Shown: positions 1-9,857 of the stretch, piece after piece
Position numbering within the stretch: position 1 is the stretch's first letter
Layout: every line of letters starts with the position of its first letter
Assembly (NCBI RefSeq): GCF_003574295.1
Contig: NZ_BHGK01000001.1
Span: forward strand, 1,612,001 to 1,676,000
Reading direction: 5' to 3'
DNA length: 64,000 bases
Origin: Mediterraneibacter butyricigenes
GTDB taxonomy: Bacteria > Bacillota > Clostridia > Lachnospirales > Lachnospiraceae
Program-made: the position numbers and the translations under genes
The notes under the pieces: generated by a model
The model's database searches: none
Seen by the model: only the letters and a program-made list of their open reading frames with translations
What the model was told of the DNA's origin: nothing

Positions 1-1
1 A

Positions 2-160
2 TACAACGGAATGACGGCTGAGAAATTTATATGGGCGTGGATAAAGTCCGAGTTCCTTATGCCGAAAAAGCTGGTCTTTCATTCCACCAACACCTATTAC
101 GAATTGATGAAACCGACAATCGAACAAAAACAGAAGGAGGCTTATAAGAACAATGATTAA
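2..160 (+). CDS. PrgI family conjugation protein, 3' end only
   Basis: The reading frame is open from the window edge to a stop at 158-160 and gives the last 52 residues of a protein. The sequence around KFIWAWIKSEFLMPKK and the tyrosine-rich NTYYELM resembles the C-terminus of PrgI family proteins, small membrane-associated parts of Gram-positive type IV secretion systems. In Tn1549-type elements this gene sits directly before the VirB4 gene. That is the case here, with an 8-base overlap, so translation of the two is probably coupled. The N-terminal membrane part lies outside the window. Confidence 0.6.
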   Translation, partial: YNGMTAEKFIWAWIKSEFLMPKKLVFHSTNTYYELMKPTIEQKQKEAYKNND

Positions 161-2486
161 AACTCTTACAAACCTGTTAAAGCAGGACAAAGAAAAGTTC
201 GTAGTACCAAAGGGCGTACAGGATTGTATTCCCATTACCGCTATTTATGATGACGGCATTTTCCGTGTAGGCAAGGACAAGTATTCCAAAAGCTTCAAGT
301 TCACGGATATTAACTATGCCGTAGCGAGCCGTGAGGATAAGGAAGCAATGTTCCTTGAATACTCCGAGCTTCTCAACTCTCTTGACAGCGGAGCTACTAC
401 AAAGCTGACTATCAACAACAGACGGCTTAACCGTCTTGACTTTGAGAAAACCATTCTTATCCCCGAAACCGGCGATGAGCTTGATGTTTACCGAGAGGAA
501 TATAACAAAATGCTTCTCGACAAGGCAACCGGGGCAAATGCCATCGTTCAGGATAAATATGTTACTATCTCCATCAATAAAAAGAGCGTGGAGGACGCAC
601 GAACCTATTTTGCCCGTGTCGGTGCTGACCTGATTGCCCACTTTGCAAGACTCGGAAGCAAATGTGTGGAGCTTGAAACCGATGAGAGACTGAGAATTGT
701 CCACGATTTCTTCCGTGTCGGGGAGGAAACCGCCTACCACTTCAATATTAAGGAAACGAGAAAGAAGGGACACGATTTCAAGGATTATGTTTGCCCCGAT
801 ACAATGGAATTTGAAAAGGACTACTTCAAAATGGGAAACCGTTACGGGAGAGTCCTTTTTCTTCGTGAGTACGCTTCCTATATCAAGGACAGTATGGTAG
901 CCGAGCTTACCGACCTGAACCGCAACCTGATGATGTCCATTGACATCGTACCTGTTCCTACCGATGAAGCGGTGCGAGAAGCAGAGAGCAGACTGCTTGG
1001 GGTTGAGACGAATATAACCAACTGGCAGAGAAAGCAGAATCAGAACAATAACTTTTCCGCTACCGTTCCGTATGATATGGAACAGCAGAAAAAGGAAATG
1101 AAGGAGTTCCTTGATGACCTTACCACTCGTGATCAGCGAATGATGTTCGCTGTACTCACTATGGTTCATACTGCGGACTCCAAAGAACAGCTTGATAACG
1201 ACACCGAAGCTCTGCTTACTACGGCAAGAAAGCATTTGTGCCAGTTTGCCGTTCTCAAGTATCAGCAGATGGACGGACTGAATACGGCTATGCCCTTTGG
1301 AACACGCAAGATTGACGCATTCAGAACCCTTACCACAGAAAGCCTTGCGGTCTTTATTCCCTTCAGGGTTCAGGACATTTACCACGAAAACGGCATTTAC
1401 TACGGTCAGAATGTCATCAGTAAAAATATGATTATTGCCGACCGCAGACAGCTACTCAACGGCAACTCTTTTATTCTCGGCGTATCCGGCGGCGGAAAAT
1501 CCTTTGCGGCAAAGGGTGAAATTGAAAATATCATTCTTTCCTCCAATGCAGATGTTATTATCATAGACCCTGAGCGAGAGTATTCGCAGCTTGTAAAAGC
1601 TCTCGGCGGCGAAATAATCAATATTTCCGCTACTTCTCCGAGCCATATCAATGCGATGGATATGAACAAGGAATACGGCGACGGAGCAAACCCGGTTATC
1701 CTGAAATCCGAGTTCATTATGTCCCTTTGCGAACAGCTTATCGGCGGTACAAACCTCGGAGCAAAGCAGAAATCTATCATCGACCGTTGTACGGCAAGTG
1801 TTTACCGAGACTATCAGCAGAGAGGATATACCGGTACTGTTCCTACCTTGCAGGATTTTCGTGCGGAGCTTTTGAAACAGGACGAGCCGGAAGCAAAGGA
1901 AATCGCCCTTGCTATCGAGCTGTTTACTCACGGTTCTTTGAATACCTTTGCAAAGCCAACCAATGTTGATACGGATAACCGACTTATCTGTTATGACATT
2001 CTTGACCTCGGCAAGCAGCTTATGCCTATCGGTATGCTTGTCGTCCTCGACTCTATTCTGAACCGTATTACACAGAACCGTGCTAAAGGTAAGCAGACCT
2101 TTATCTTCATTGATGAAATCTACCTCCTGTTCCAGCACGAGTATTCTGCAAACTTCCTGTTTACGCTTTGGAAGCGTGTAAGAAAGTACGGCGCTTATGC
2201 CACCGGCATTACACAGAATGTGGACGACCTTTTGCAGAGCCATACAGCGAGAACTATGCTTGCAAACAGCGAGTTTTTGATTATGCTCAATCAGGCGTCA
2301 ACCGACAGAATTGAGCTTGCAAAGCTCCTTAACATTTCTGACCTCCAGCTTTCGTATATCACGAATGTTGACGCAGGACACGGATTGATTAAGGTCGGCA
2401 GTTCGCTTGTGCCGTTTGCAAATAAGTTCCCGAAGAATACGAAGCTGTATAAGCTGATGACAACCAAACCGGGCGAGGGTGCATAA
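153..2486 (+). CDS. VirB4/TraE-like conjugation ATPase
   Basis: A 777-residue ATPase that powers substrate transfer and channel assembly in a type IV secretion system. The Walker A motif GVSGGGKS lies near residue 450 and the Walker B segment FIFIDEIYLL near residue 650. The N-terminal half is the usual VirB4 domain without a nucleotide site. Length and layout match the VirB4 of Tn1549/CTn-type elements. The start overlaps the end of the PrgI-like gene and is preceded by GGAGG at 136-140. Sortase and CHAP hydrolase genes follow in the same direction, as in other Gram-positive conjugation operons. The family call is secure; the exact element subtype is inferred. Confidence 0.9.
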   Translation: MIKTLTNLLKQDKEKFVVPKGVQDCIPITAIYDDGIFRVGKDKYSKSFKFTDINYAVASREDKEAMFLEYSELLNSLDSGATTKLTINNRRLNRLDFEKTILIPETGDELDVYREEYNKMLLDKATGANAIVQDKYVTISINKKSVEDARTYFARVGADLIAHFARLGSKCVELETDERLRIVHDFFRVGEETAYHFNIKETRKKGHDFKDYVCPDTMEFEKDYFKMGNRYGRVLFLREYASYIKDSMVAELTDLNRNLMMSIDIVPVPTDEAVREAESRLLGVETNITNWQRKQNQNNNFSATVPYDMEQQKKEMKEFLDDLTTRDQRMMFAVLTMVHTADSKEQLDNDTEALLTTARKHLCQFAVLKYQQMDGLNTAMPFGTRKIDAFRTLTTESLAVFIPFRVQDIYHENGIYYGQNVISKNMIIADRRQLLNGNSFILGVSGGGKSFAAKGEIENIILSSNADVIIIDPEREYSQLVKALGGEIINISATSPSHINAMDMNKEYGDGANPVILKSEFIMSLCEQLIGGTNLGAKQKSIIDRCTASVYRDYQQRGYTGTVPTLQDFRAELLKQDEPEAKEIALAIELFTHGSLNTFAKPTNVDTDNRLICYDILDLGKQLMPIGMLVVLDSILNRITQNRAKGKQTFIFIDEIYLLFQHEYSANFLFTLWKRVRKYGAYATGITQNVDDLLQSHTARTMLANSEFLIMLNQASTDRIELAKLLNISDLQLSYITNVDAGHGLIKVGSSLVPFANKFPKNTKLYKLMTTKPGEGA

Positions 2487-2523
2487 CCCTTGCCCTATTC
2501 TGTAAATGAGAAAGGAAACACCT

Positions 2524-3294
2524 ATGAAAAACAAAATCTATATTGCCATAATCTGTGCTTTCAGCATTGTATTTGCCGTCAGTTCAGGTTTTCTCATCAA
2601 GCACTATTGCGACTCTGCAAAGCAGGCTGAGATGTACGACAATCTGATTGAGGTTGTGGAGACCGAGCCTGAAGAAACCACAGAGCTGATGAACTACTCC
2701 GAAGAAAAGACCTTTATCCCGGAGTATCAGGAGCTTTATCTGCAAAATAACGATATGGTCGGCTGGATTAAGGTTGAGGACACAAAAATCAATTATCCCG
2801 TTATGCAGTCAAAGGACAACCCGAACTTCTATCTGAAGCACGGCTTTGATAAGGCATACACCGACTACGGCTGTCCTTATGTTCAGGAAAACTGCGATAT
2901 GGAACTGCCAAGCGACAATATCATTATCTACGGTCATCATATGAACGACGGCTCTATGTTCGCCGGTCTTATGAAATTCAAGGACAAGAGCTTTTGGGAA
3001 AAGCACAAAACAGTATCCTTTGATACGCTGACCGATAGACAGACCTATGAAGTAATTGCCGTGTTCAAAACCGTAGTATATACGGATAGTCCCGACAGCT
3101 TCAAATATTATCAGTTCGTCAATGCGGACACCGCCGAGGATTTCACTGCCTATGTTGAGAAGTGCAAGAAACTGTCGCTTTACGAAACCGGCATAACCGC
3201 CGAATACGGCGACAAGCTCCTGACCCTTTCCACCTGTGAGTATTCCCGGACAAACGGCAGACTTGTTGTAGTGGCGAAGCTAATAAACGAATAA
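2524..3294 (+). CDS. Class B sortase
   Basis: A cysteine transpeptidase that anchors surface proteins to the cell wall. It has an N-terminal hydrophobic signal-anchor (about residues 3-23), then the sortase fold with the catalytic His in YGHHM, the Cys in TLSTCEYS and the Arg in TNGR. The GWI...INYPVMQ segment is typical of class B. I start at 2524, not at the upstream ATG at 2506, because AGAAAGGAAA sits at the right distance before 2524 and would lie inside the longer reading. The gene lies between VirB4 and the CHAP hydrolase, so it probably processes conjugation surface proteins. About 256 residues, normal for the family. Confidence 0.85.
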   Translation: MKNKIYIAIICAFSIVFAVSSGFLIKHYCDSAKQAEMYDNLIEVVETEPEETTELMNYSEEKTFIPEYQELYLQNNDMVGWIKVEDTKINYPVMQSKDNPNFYLKHGFDKAYTDYGCPYVQENCDMELPSDNIIIYGHHMNDGSMFAGLMKFKDKSFWEKHKTVSFDTLTDRQTYEVIAVFKTVVYTDSPDSFKYYQFVNADTAEDFTAYVEKCKKLSLYETGITAEYGDKLLTLSTCEYSRTNGRLVVVAKLINE

Positions 3295-3334
3295 TACAAC
3301 AGGTAGTTCAGCCTGCATAGGAAGGAGGGATTGT

Positions 3335-5044
3335 ATGGCTGATATTAAAACGAAAGACAATGCAAAAGGTACGATACGAACAATAGATAAGGCTGCCGTC
3401 GCAACCCAACGAATGAAGCAGGCGTATATCGCAACAAAAGAAAAGGCGGAGCGGTCGGTAAATGCCAACAGCAGTTCTGCCGAGGAATACGCTTCCGATA
3501 AACTGGAAAGCGGTATTGACGAGGTGTTTCACGATGGTGCCTATGCGTTTGACAAGGCGGGACGAAAGGGACTTGAAACCACAAAAGAGAATATCCGCAC
3601 CGCAAAGGACGGTATTCAGCGTTTCAAGCAGCAGCGAGCCGAGCAGTCTTTGAGAAAACAGGCTTCGCAAAACACAAGCTCTGCGATTAAGACTGTCGAT
3701 AAGGCGGAAAAGACCATAAAGCAGTCTGCCACTTCCTCCGGAAAGAAAACCATTAAGTTTGCCGGAAAAGAAGCAACAAAGACCGCACAGAAATCGGTTA
3801 AGACGGCTGAGCAGACTGCAAAGACTGCGATAAAAACCAGTCAGCAAGCGGCAAAAGCGGCACAGAAAACAGCTCAGGCGACAGTTAAGGCTTCGCAGAA
3901 AGCGGCACAGGCGGCAAAAGCCACAGCCAAAGCAACAGCCGCTACGATTAAAGCCGCAGCCAAAGCCACCATTGCCGCAGTAAAAGCAATCATAGCGGCG
4001 GTAAAAGGTCTTATTGCCGCTATCGCTGCCGGCGGTTGGGTTGCGGTGGTAGTAATTATTGTGCTATGTCTTGTAGCCTTGATTGCAGGTTCTGTGTTCG
4101 GTATCTTCTTTTCGGGAGAGGATTCCGGCACGGGAATGTCAATGCAGACAGTCGTTCAGGAAATCAATCAGGAATATGATGACCGATTGGAACAGGAAAA
4201 GAACTCTGTAAGCTATGATGTGCTTGAAATGAGCGGAAGCAGAGCTGTTTGGAAAGATGTTCTTGCGGTCTATTCTGTTAAAGTGAATACCGACCCCGAC
4301 AATCCGATGGAGGTTGCTACGGTTGATGAAACCAAGAAGCAGCTACTGTCGGATATTTTTTGGGAAATGAACGATATTTCTTCCCGAACGGAAACGAAAA
4401 CCCATACCGAAATCGAAGAAAGCGACGACGGACACGGCAACATCGTACAGACCGAAACCACAGTAACAGAAACTTTCCTGTATATCACGGTATCGCACAA
4501 GACCGTTGATGAAATGGCGGCTATGTACGGATTTAATCAGGAGCAGAAAGAGTATCTTGCCGAGCTGCTAAAGGACGAAAACAATCAACTATGGTCTCAG
4601 GTGCTTTACGGTATCGGATACAGCGACGACCAAATCGTAACGGTTGCCTTGTCACAGGTGGGTAATGTAGGCGGTCAGCCTTACTGGTCTTGGTACGGAT
4701 TTGACTCCCGTGTAGAATGGTGTGCCTGCTTCGTCTCTTGGTGTGCTAACGAGTGCGGATATATCGACGCCGGTATTATTCCAAAGTATGCCGGCTGTGT
4801 AAACGGTGTACAATGGTTCAGAGACCGAGGACAGTGGGCAGACGGTTCGTATGAGCCTTCGCCCGGTACAATCATTTTCTTTGACTGGGAGGGCGACGGT
4901 GTGACAGACCACACCGGTATTGTTCAGAAATGCGAAAACGGTACAGTCTATACCGTTGAGGGCAACTCAGGCGACACTTGCAGAACCAAAACATACCCTG
5001 TCGGAAGCTCTGTTATCTACGGATACGGTATTCCGGCATATTAA
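3335..5044 (+). CDS. CHAP-domain peptidoglycan hydrolase of the conjugation system
   Basis: A 569-residue, VirB1-like cell wall hydrolase thought to open peptidoglycan for the conjugation channel. The first ~220 residues are extremely rich in Lys, Ala, Thr and Gln and probably form long helices or coiled coil. A membrane segment ([19 protein letters not shown]) follows near residues 235-255, and the C-terminus is a CHAP amidase domain. The likely catalytic Cys is in [10 protein letters not shown] and the His in DHTGIVQ. GGAGG at 3323-3327 supports the start. The N-terminal repeats look like low-complexity linker, not a separate enzyme domain. It ends the conjugation operon in this window. Confidence 0.85.
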   Translation: MADIKTKDNAKGTIRTIDKAAVATQRMKQAYIATKEKAERSVNANSSSAEEYASDKLESGIDEVFHDGAYAFDKAGRKGLETTKENIRTAKDGIQRFKQQRAEQSLRKQASQNTSSAIKTVDKAEKTIKQSATSSGKKTIKFAGKEATKTAQKSVKTAEQTAKTAIKTSQQAAKAAQKTAQATVKASQKAAQAAKATAKATAATIKAAAKATIAAVKAIIAAVKGLIAAIAAGGWVAVVVIIVLCLVALIAGSVFGIFFSGEDSGTGMSMQTVVQEINQEYDDRLEQEKNSVSYDVLEMSGSRAVWKDVLAVYSVKVNTDPDNPMEVATVDETKKQLLSDIFWEMNDISSRTETKTHTEIEESDDGHGNIVQTETTVTETFLYITVSHKTVDEMAAMYGFNQEQKEYLAELLKDENNQLWSQVLYGIGYSDDQIVTVALSQVGNVGGQPYWSWYGFDSRVEWCACFVSWCANECGYIDAGIIPKYAGCVNGVQWFRDRGQWADGSYEPSPGTIIFFDWEGDGVTDHTGIVQKCENGTVYTVEGNSGDTCRTKTYPVGSSVIYGYGIPAY

Positions 5045-5048
5045 AAAG

Positions 5049-5073
5049 ATGGCTGCTCGTTTGAGTAGCCATC
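5049..5073 (+). terminator. Hairpin after the CHAP gene
   Basis: GATGGCT and AGCCATC pair around a CTCgtttGAG loop stem, five bases after the stop codon. There is no clear U-run, so it may slow transcription or protect the transcript end and need not act as a full intrinsic terminator. Confidence 0.4.
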
Positions 5074-5102
5074 AAGTACATTATGAGAAATCAGGTATTT
5101 AC

Positions 5103-5324
5103 TCAAGAACAAATATAACCTTCTGAAGCCTTTGTCCCAACAAGAGAAATATGCGGATATATACCATTGACAACATCTTCATAGAATTTACGACCGATTC
5201 TTGCAGATGTAACTCTATTTGTGAAAAAGTCTCTAAAGTGGTATGTGCCGGGTAATAATGAAGGAACAACAGCAACAATAAAAGCGTTATATTCATTTTG
5301 TTCCATTTTGTTAAGTTTTATCAT
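5103..5324 (-). CDS. Small conserved-looking protein, unrecognised
   Basis: A 73-residue reading frame on the minus strand that overlaps the end of the upstream minus-strand gene by 14 bases, so the two probably form one translation unit. The protein is soluble, with a region rich in Arg, Gly and aromatic residues (SARIGRKFYEDVVNG) followed by a small-residue C-terminus. It resembles short DUF1413-type proteins of mobile elements, but I cannot confirm that. AAGGAG is visible before its start on the minus strand (around 5333-5338). Confidence 0.5.
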   Translation of the reverse strand: MIKLNKMEQNEYNAFIVAVVPSLLPGTYHFRDFFTNRVTSARIGRKFYEDVVNGIYPHISLVGTKASEGYICS

Positions 5325-5643
5325 CAGTGTTCACCTCCTTGTTGATAAGCCTGAATTTGTAAATGGAATTCTGAGTTGTTACTAATAGATTGTTCTTTTT
5401 AATATAATAATCATCACGGGAACTAATAATTCCCAAAGAAGTAATTGGTTTAAAATCATCGTCAACAGGATGCCAAACAAAGAATTGTCTGTTTCCATTC
5501 TTAAGAATATAGATAACACCGTCTTGACCTATATATCTATTTCTCCAAGATATAGAATGTGAATTATTATTCTTATCACAAGACTCTATATATGTGACAA
5601 AATAGACATCAACAATTTCATCTGCCGTTTTCAAATAATCCAT
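5311..5643 (-). CDS. Hypothetical protein upstream of the tet module
   Basis: A 110-residue reading frame with balanced composition, several beta-type stretches and no membrane segment. I do not recognise the family. It is the first gene of a two-gene minus-strand unit that faces away from the tetracycline genes. A promoter with TTGTCA and CATAAT boxes lies about 100 bases upstream and overlaps the tet promoter, which makes the divergent arrangement look functional. The ribosome site before the start is weak. Confidence 0.5.
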   Translation of the reverse strand: MDYLKTADEIVDVYFVTYIESCDKNNNSHSISWRNRYIGQDGVIYILKNGNRQFFVWHPVDDDFKPITSLGIISSRDDYYIKKNNLLVTTQNSIYKFRLINKEVNTDDKT

Positions 5644-5739
5644 AACATTTTTTCTTTCGCTTGACTTTAGTATCTTTCATATTGCTTGATATTATTGTGT
5701 AAAATATCACATACTCTAAATCTGTCAGAACAGTTTTCT

Positions 5740-5768
5740 ATTATGTTCTTTAAATATAGGCTTGACAA
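5740..5768 (-). promoter_or_regulatory. Divergent promoter for the minus-strand pair
   Basis: On the minus strand TTGTCA (5768-5763) and CATAAT (5745-5740) are 17 bases apart. The -35 box overlaps the -35 box of the tet promoter on the other strand, so the two promoters cannot easily be occupied together. Confidence 0.5.
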
Positions 5769-5790
5769 ATAAAGGGTTAAGGAATATAAT
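5762..5790 (+). promoter_or_regulatory. Consensus promoter of the tetracycline module
   Basis: TTGACA (5762-5767), a 17-base spacer, and TATAAT (5785-5790) make a perfect sigma-70/SigA-type promoter. Transcription would begin about 5797, just before the tet leader. Confidence 0.85.
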
Positions 5791-5822
5791 TAGATTCAGT
5801 ATTAGACAAGGAGTTAATAAAT

Positions 5823-5846
5823 ATGCGGCAAGGTATTCTTAAATAA
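5823..5846 (+). CDS. Tet leader peptide (7 codons)
   Basis: A seven-codon frame (MRQGILK) starts just inside the leader transcript. The same short frame is found upstream of tet(M)/tet(O)-type genes. Its codons overlap the 5' arm of a long-range stem (5833-5844 with 5924-5935), so ribosome movement here can change the leader fold. AAGGAG lies at 5808-5813. Confidence 0.55.
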   Translation: MRQGILK

Positions 5847-6033
5847 ACTGTCAATTTGATAGTGGGAACAAAAAGTAGCAGTCCCGTTTCACTTTTAATA
5901 TGGGGCTTAGTTTTTTGTACCCAGTTTAAGAATACTTTTATCATGTAATTTTATATGCCCGAAAACATATAAGTGTTTTGGGGCTATTGGAGTTATTTAC
6001 CCAGTGATAGGAGTATTTATCACTGGGTATTTT
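5823..6033 (+). promoter_or_regulatory. Transcription attenuator leader of the tet genes
   Basis: The ~270-base leader has a long-range stem (GTATTCTTAAAT at 5833-5844 with GTTTAAGAATAC at 5924-5935). It also has a perfect 10-base hairpin (CCCAGTGATA at 6000-6009, TATCACTGGG at 6018-6027) followed by a T-rich run, an intrinsic terminator. This is the arrangement known from the tet(M) leader of Tn916, where tetracycline-slowed ribosomes are thought to favour read-through. By analogy the same should hold here. Confidence 0.75.
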
Positions 6034-6070
6034 TATGCCCTTTTTTGGGTGTTGATAGGAGGAAAATCAC

Positions 6071-7990
6071 ATGAAAATAATTAACTTAGGCATTCTGGCT
6101 CACGTTGACGCAGGAAAGACAACATTAACGGAAAGTTTATTGTATACCAGTGGTGCAATTGCAGAACTAGGGAGCGTAGATGAAGGCACAACAAGGACAG
6201 ATACAATGAATTTGGAGCGTCAAAGGGGAATCACTATCCAGACAGCAGTGACATCTTTTCAGTGGGAGGATGTAAAAGTCAACATTATAGATACGCCAGG
6301 CCATATGGATTTTTTAACCGAAGCATACCGTGCTTTATCTGTCCTTGACGGAGCTGTTTTAGTCATTTCGGCAAAAGACGGCGTACAGGCACAGACGCGT
6401 ATATTATTCCATGCGCTTCAGAAAATGAACATTCCGACAATTATCTTTATAAATAAGATAGACCAAAATGGAATCGACCTACAGCGTGTTTACCAAAGCA
6501 TTAAAGACAAACTTACCAGTGATATGATTGTCATGCAGGAGGTTTCCCTGTCGCCCCAAATATCCATGACCGATATTTCTGATTTGGACAAATGGGATAT
6601 GATTATTTCCGGAAGCGATGAACTATTAGAACGATATGTTGCAGAGGATTCTTTGGATATACAGGAATTACAATATGAAAAGTGCAAAAGAACCAGATGC
6701 TGCTCTTTGTTTCCTGTTTATCATGGGAGTGCAAAAGACAATTTAGGAACAGAAAAACTGATTGAAGCGGTTACAGAAACTTTCATTACAGAAACAGACG
6801 ATATTCAGTCTGAATTATGTGGATATGTTTTTAAGGTTGAGTATACAGAGCGGAAAAAACGGCTTTCTTATTTACGCCTGTATCATGGGACGCTCCATTT
6901 ACGGGATACCCTGCTGCTGTCAAAAAAGAAAAAAATAAAGATTACAGAAATGTGTATTCCGTCAAATGGTGAAATCGTCCCGGCTGACCATGCCTGTCCG
7001 GGAGAAATTGTTATTTTAGCTGATGATACTTTGAAACTGAACGACATTCTGGGAAATGAAAAACTCCTGCCTCACAAAACATGGATTGATAATCCCATGC
7101 CATTACTTCGGACAACGGTAGAGCCGCAAAAGCCGGAGCAAAGGGAAGCCCTGTTAAATGCCCTCGCAGAGATTGCTGATACAGACCCTCTTTTGCATTT
7201 TGACATTGATACTGTTACACATGAGATTATGTTATCTTTTTTGGGAAAAGTACAGTTAGAAGTTATTTGTTCGCTATTAGAAGAAAAATATCATGTGGGC
7301 GTGGCTATGAAAGAGCCTTCGGTTATTTATCTGGAAAGACCGCTTAGAAAAGCAGAATATACCATCCACATAGAAGTCCCGCCAAATCCTTTCTGGGCTT
7401 CTGTCGGGTTGTCCATAGAGCCGCTCCCTATTGGAAGCGGAGTGCAGTATGAAAGCAGAGTTTCACTTGGATATTTAAATCAATCGTTCCAAAATGCGGT
7501 TATGGAGGGGGTTCTTTATGGCTGCGAGCAGGGGCTGTATGGATGGAAAGTGACAGACTGTAAAATCTGTTTTGAATATGGATTGTATTATAGTCCTGTA
7601 AGTACCCCCGCAGACTTTCGGCTGCTTTCCCCTATCGTATTGGAGCAGGCTTTAAAAAAAGCAGGGACAGAACTATTAGAGCCATATCTCCACTTTGAAA
7701 TTTATGCACCGCAGGAATATCTCTCACGGGCGTATCATGATGCTCCAAGGTATTGTGCAGATATTGTAAGTACTCAGATAAAGAATGACGAGGTCATTCT
7801 GAAAGGAGAAATCCCTGCTAGATGTATTCAAGAATACAGGAACGATTTAACTTATTTCACAAATGGGCAGGGAGTCTGCTTGACAGAGTTAAAAGGATAC
7901 CAGCCAGCTATTGGTAAATTTATTTGCCAACCCCGCCGCCCGAATAGCCGTATAGATAAGGTTCGGCATATGTTCCACAAGTTAGCTTAA
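6071..7990 (+). CDS. tet(O/32/O): Tetracycline ribosomal protection protein, mosaic Tet(O/32/O)
   Basis: A 639-residue EF-G-like GTPase that removes tetracycline from the ribosome. The G motifs are clear: [13 protein letters not shown] (G1), RGITIQTA (G2), DTPGHMDF (G3) and NKIDQ (G4). From memory of the families, the first ~90 residues and the C-terminal third match Tet(O), while the middle (from about [12 protein letters not shown]) reads as Tet(32), which makes this a mosaic gene. The very strong ribosome site AGGAGGAAAA lies at 6057-6066. tet(40) follows 50 bases later, the published tandem order in gut Firmicutes. Exact breakpoints need an alignment. Confidence 0.9.
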   Translation: MKIINLGILAHVDAGKTTLTESLLYTSGAIAELGSVDEGTTRTDTMNLERQRGITIQTAVTSFQWEDVKVNIIDTPGHMDFLTEAYRALSVLDGAVLVISAKDGVQAQTRILFHALQKMNIPTIIFINKIDQNGIDLQRVYQSIKDKLTSDMIVMQEVSLSPQISMTDISDLDKWDMIISGSDELLERYVAEDSLDIQELQYEKCKRTRCCSLFPVYHGSAKDNLGTEKLIEAVTETFITETDDIQSELCGYVFKVEYTERKKRLSYLRLYHGTLHLRDTLLLSKKKKIKITEMCIPSNGEIVPADHACPGEIVILADDTLKLNDILGNEKLLPHKTWIDNPMPLLRTTVEPQKPEQREALLNALAEIADTDPLLHFDIDTVTHEIMLSFLGKVQLEVICSLLEEKYHVGVAMKEPSVIYLERPLRKAEYTIHIEVPPNPFWASVGLSIEPLPIGSGVQYESRVSLGYLNQSFQNAVMEGVLYGCEQGLYGWKVTDCKICFEYGLYYSPVSTPADFRLLSPIVLEQALKKAGTELLEPYLHFEIYAPQEYLSRAYHDAPRYCADIVSTQIKNDEVILKGEIPARCIQEYRNDLTYFTNGQGVCLTELKGYQPAIGKFICQPRRPNSRIDKVRHMFHKLA

Positions 7991-8040
7991 CAGCTTGCAA
8001 AAGTCATATAAAATGAGATTTGAAAGGAGAATGTAACTTC

Positions 8041-9261
8041 ATGTTTGCTAAAAATTCAAAGGCATATTCTGTCTACCTGCTGTTCCGATTTGTCTGTTCC
8101 CTGGCGGTTTCTATGTCCACAGTGCTTTCCATCGTGTACCACCTGGAGGTGGTGCAGCTGGATGCTTTCCAGCTTGTCCTGGTAGGGACGGTTCAGGAGA
8201 CCTCCTGCTTTCTGTTCGAGATGCCCACCGGTGTGGTGGCGGATTTGTATAGCCGTCGGCGCTCGGTGCTGATTGGAATGTTCCTCTACGGCCTGGGCTT
8301 TCTGATGGAGGGTGCGCTACCGTGGTTCGCGACGGTTCTGCTGGCCCAGGTTGTCTGGGGTTGCGGTGATACCTTCATCACCGGCGCTCTGGAGGCGTGG
8401 ATTGCCTCGGAGGAAGAGGACAAACCCATAGACAAGGTGTTCCTGCGGGGCAGTCAAATGGGGCAAATCGGCGGCGTTCTGGGCGTGGTGCTGGGCACAC
8501 TGCTGGGAAACATAAACCTGCAAATGCCTGTCATCTTGGGGGGCAGTTTGTGCTTGTTGTTGGGGCTGGTGTTGGGTCGCATCATGCCAGAAACCAACTT
8601 CTCCCCTGCTATTGAGGAACGGCAGGGCTTGCTTAAAGACTTTGTCTGCCTGTTCAAGCTCAACCTGGGCTTTGTGAAAGGCGCACCTGTGTTGCTGACG
8701 CTCTTAGCAATCACACTATGCGGGGGACTTGCCAGTGAAGGCTTTGACCGGCTCTCCACCGCTCATTTTCTGGATGACACGGTAATACCCGTTATCGGGC
8801 CGCTGAACAGCGTCACTTGGTTCGGTGTTATCAGTCTTATCGGCAGCGGCTTAGGTATTCTGGCTTCTCAGTTGCTCATCGCCCGCATGGAGAAAAAAGG
8901 GACTGTCAGCCGAACCAGTGTGGTCATGTCCACCAGCGCCGGGTATATCCTGTGCCTGGTTCTCTTCGCGGTGGGGCGGAGCTTTTGGTTCATGTTGTTG
9001 GTGTTCCTGCTGGCGGGGCTTATGCGCACCATCAAGGAGCCTGTGCTGGCCGCCTGGATGAACGACCATGTGGATGAGAAAATGCGCGCCACAGTCTTTT
9101 CCACCAGCGGACAGCTGGACTCTTTCGGGCAGATCATCGGCGGGCCTATTGTGGGGCTGGTAGCCCAGCAGGTGTCCATACCCTGGGGGCTGGTCTGTAC
9201 CGCTTTCCTGCTGTTGCCCGCGCTGTTCTTAGTGCCGGTGGCGGGAAAGAAGCGGGATTGA
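8041..9261 (+). CDS. tet(40): Tetracycline efflux pump Tet(40), major facilitator family
   Basis: A 406-residue membrane transporter with about 12 hydrophobic segments. The MFS loop motif is visible as GVVADLYSRRRS near residue 65. Start 8041 gives the known 406-residue length and follows AAAGGAG (8021-8027); the in-frame codon at 8020 would include the ribosome site. It is the second gene behind the tet promoter and probably shares the attenuated transcript. Its GC content is visibly higher than that of the mosaic tet gene before it, so the two came together from different sources. Confidence 0.88.
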   Translation: MFAKNSKAYSVYLLFRFVCSLAVSMSTVLSIVYHLEVVQLDAFQLVLVGTVQETSCFLFEMPTGVVADLYSRRRSVLIGMFLYGLGFLMEGALPWFATVLLAQVVWGCGDTFITGALEAWIASEEEDKPIDKVFLRGSQMGQIGGVLGVVLGTLLGNINLQMPVILGGSLCLLLGLVLGRIMPETNFSPAIEERQGLLKDFVCLFKLNLGFVKGAPVLLTLLAITLCGGLASEGFDRLSTAHFLDDTVIPVIGPLNSVTWFGVISLIGSGLGILASQLLIARMEKKGTVSRTSVVMSTSAGYILCLVLFAVGRSFWFMLLVFLLAGLMRTIKEPVLAAWMNDHVDEKMRATVFSTSGQLDSFGQIIGGPIVGLVAQQVSIPWGLVCTAFLLLPALFLVPVAGKKRD

Positions 9262-9282
9262 TATGGCATAGTTAAGTTTACT

Positions 9283-9316
9283 GACGAGCGGGAGATTACT
9301 TCCGCTCGTCTTCATT
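9283..9316 (+). terminator. Terminator after tet(40)
   Basis: A perfect 9-base stem (GACGAGCGG at 9283-9291, CCGCTCGTC at 9302-9310) followed by TTCATTT, 20 bases after the tet(40) stop codon. Confidence 0.65.
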
Positions 9317-9500
9317 TAGTAGCGCAAAATTTGAGGACTCTTTATTTCCTTATTCGGTATAGCGGAGGCGGCTGTCAATTCGACATAATTTTCTTGTGAT
9401 ACTTTACCGTACATGAGCATTTGTTTCGTATTTGAAAGAACAAACTCACCAAATAAAAAAAACGATATTCGGGTGGGTTATTTTGTTATACCCTAAATTA

Positions 9501-9538
9501 CCCTCTGAATTTGTTTTTAAATTTGGAGGGATTTTTTT
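9501..9538 (+). terminator. Intrinsic terminator in the tet-sigma gap
   Basis: CCCTC at 9501-9505 pairs with GAGGG at 9526-9530, with an A/T-rich inner stem, followed by ATTTTTTT. It lies in the 600-base gap between tet(40) and the sigma gene, where I see no convincing gene. A frame beginning at 9511 runs over the terminators and looks spurious. Confidence 0.6.
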
Positions 9539-9711
9539 ATGTCCTTTTTTCGGGCAGTTATCTATCTGCTCATACGAAGCAAAATTTATCAATACATAGC
9601 ATATCAGAGAACGGCAGGAAACCAGTTAAAAAAATTTCTGCCAGTGCAACGGTACTTCTCACCTTGAAAGTAGAAGTACAATCTCCATACAATAGAATTA
9701 CTATTTCCTAT

Positions 9712-9747
9712 AACCGTAAAGGTCACAGAGCCTTTGCGGTTTTTCTT
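9712..9747 (+). terminator. Intrinsic terminator upstream of the sigma gene
   Basis: AACCGTAAAGG (9712-9722) and CCTTTGCGGTT (9731-9741) form an 11-base stem with one mismatch, followed by TTTCTTTT. It could isolate the sigma gene from upstream transcription or act as its leader attenuator. Confidence 0.6.
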
Positions 9748-9810
9748 TTGTCGATTTTTGTTGGAAAGTGCCGTAGGGCTGTTTCTGATATGCGGTGTCG
9801 TTCTCCGCCT

Positions 9811-9852
9811 CTCCATCTGGATTTTTTACATTTCAAAAATTCAGATGGGAGG
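9811..9852 (+). promoter_or_regulatory. Hairpin that masks the ribosome site of the sigma gene
   Basis: CTCCATCTG (9811-9819) can pair with CAGATGGGAG (9842-9851) with one bulged G, closing over an A/T-rich arm. The 3' strand contains GGGAGG, the ribosome site for the ATG at 9858. A similar layout precedes the other sigma gene at 15692. Confidence 0.5.
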
Positions 9853-9857
9853 TATTT

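Noticed and set aside
177-1385. A 402-codon open frame on the minus strand
   Set aside because: It lies fully antisense to the VirB4 gene, has no ribosome site, and its translation shows no domain. It is a by-product of the codon use of the real gene.
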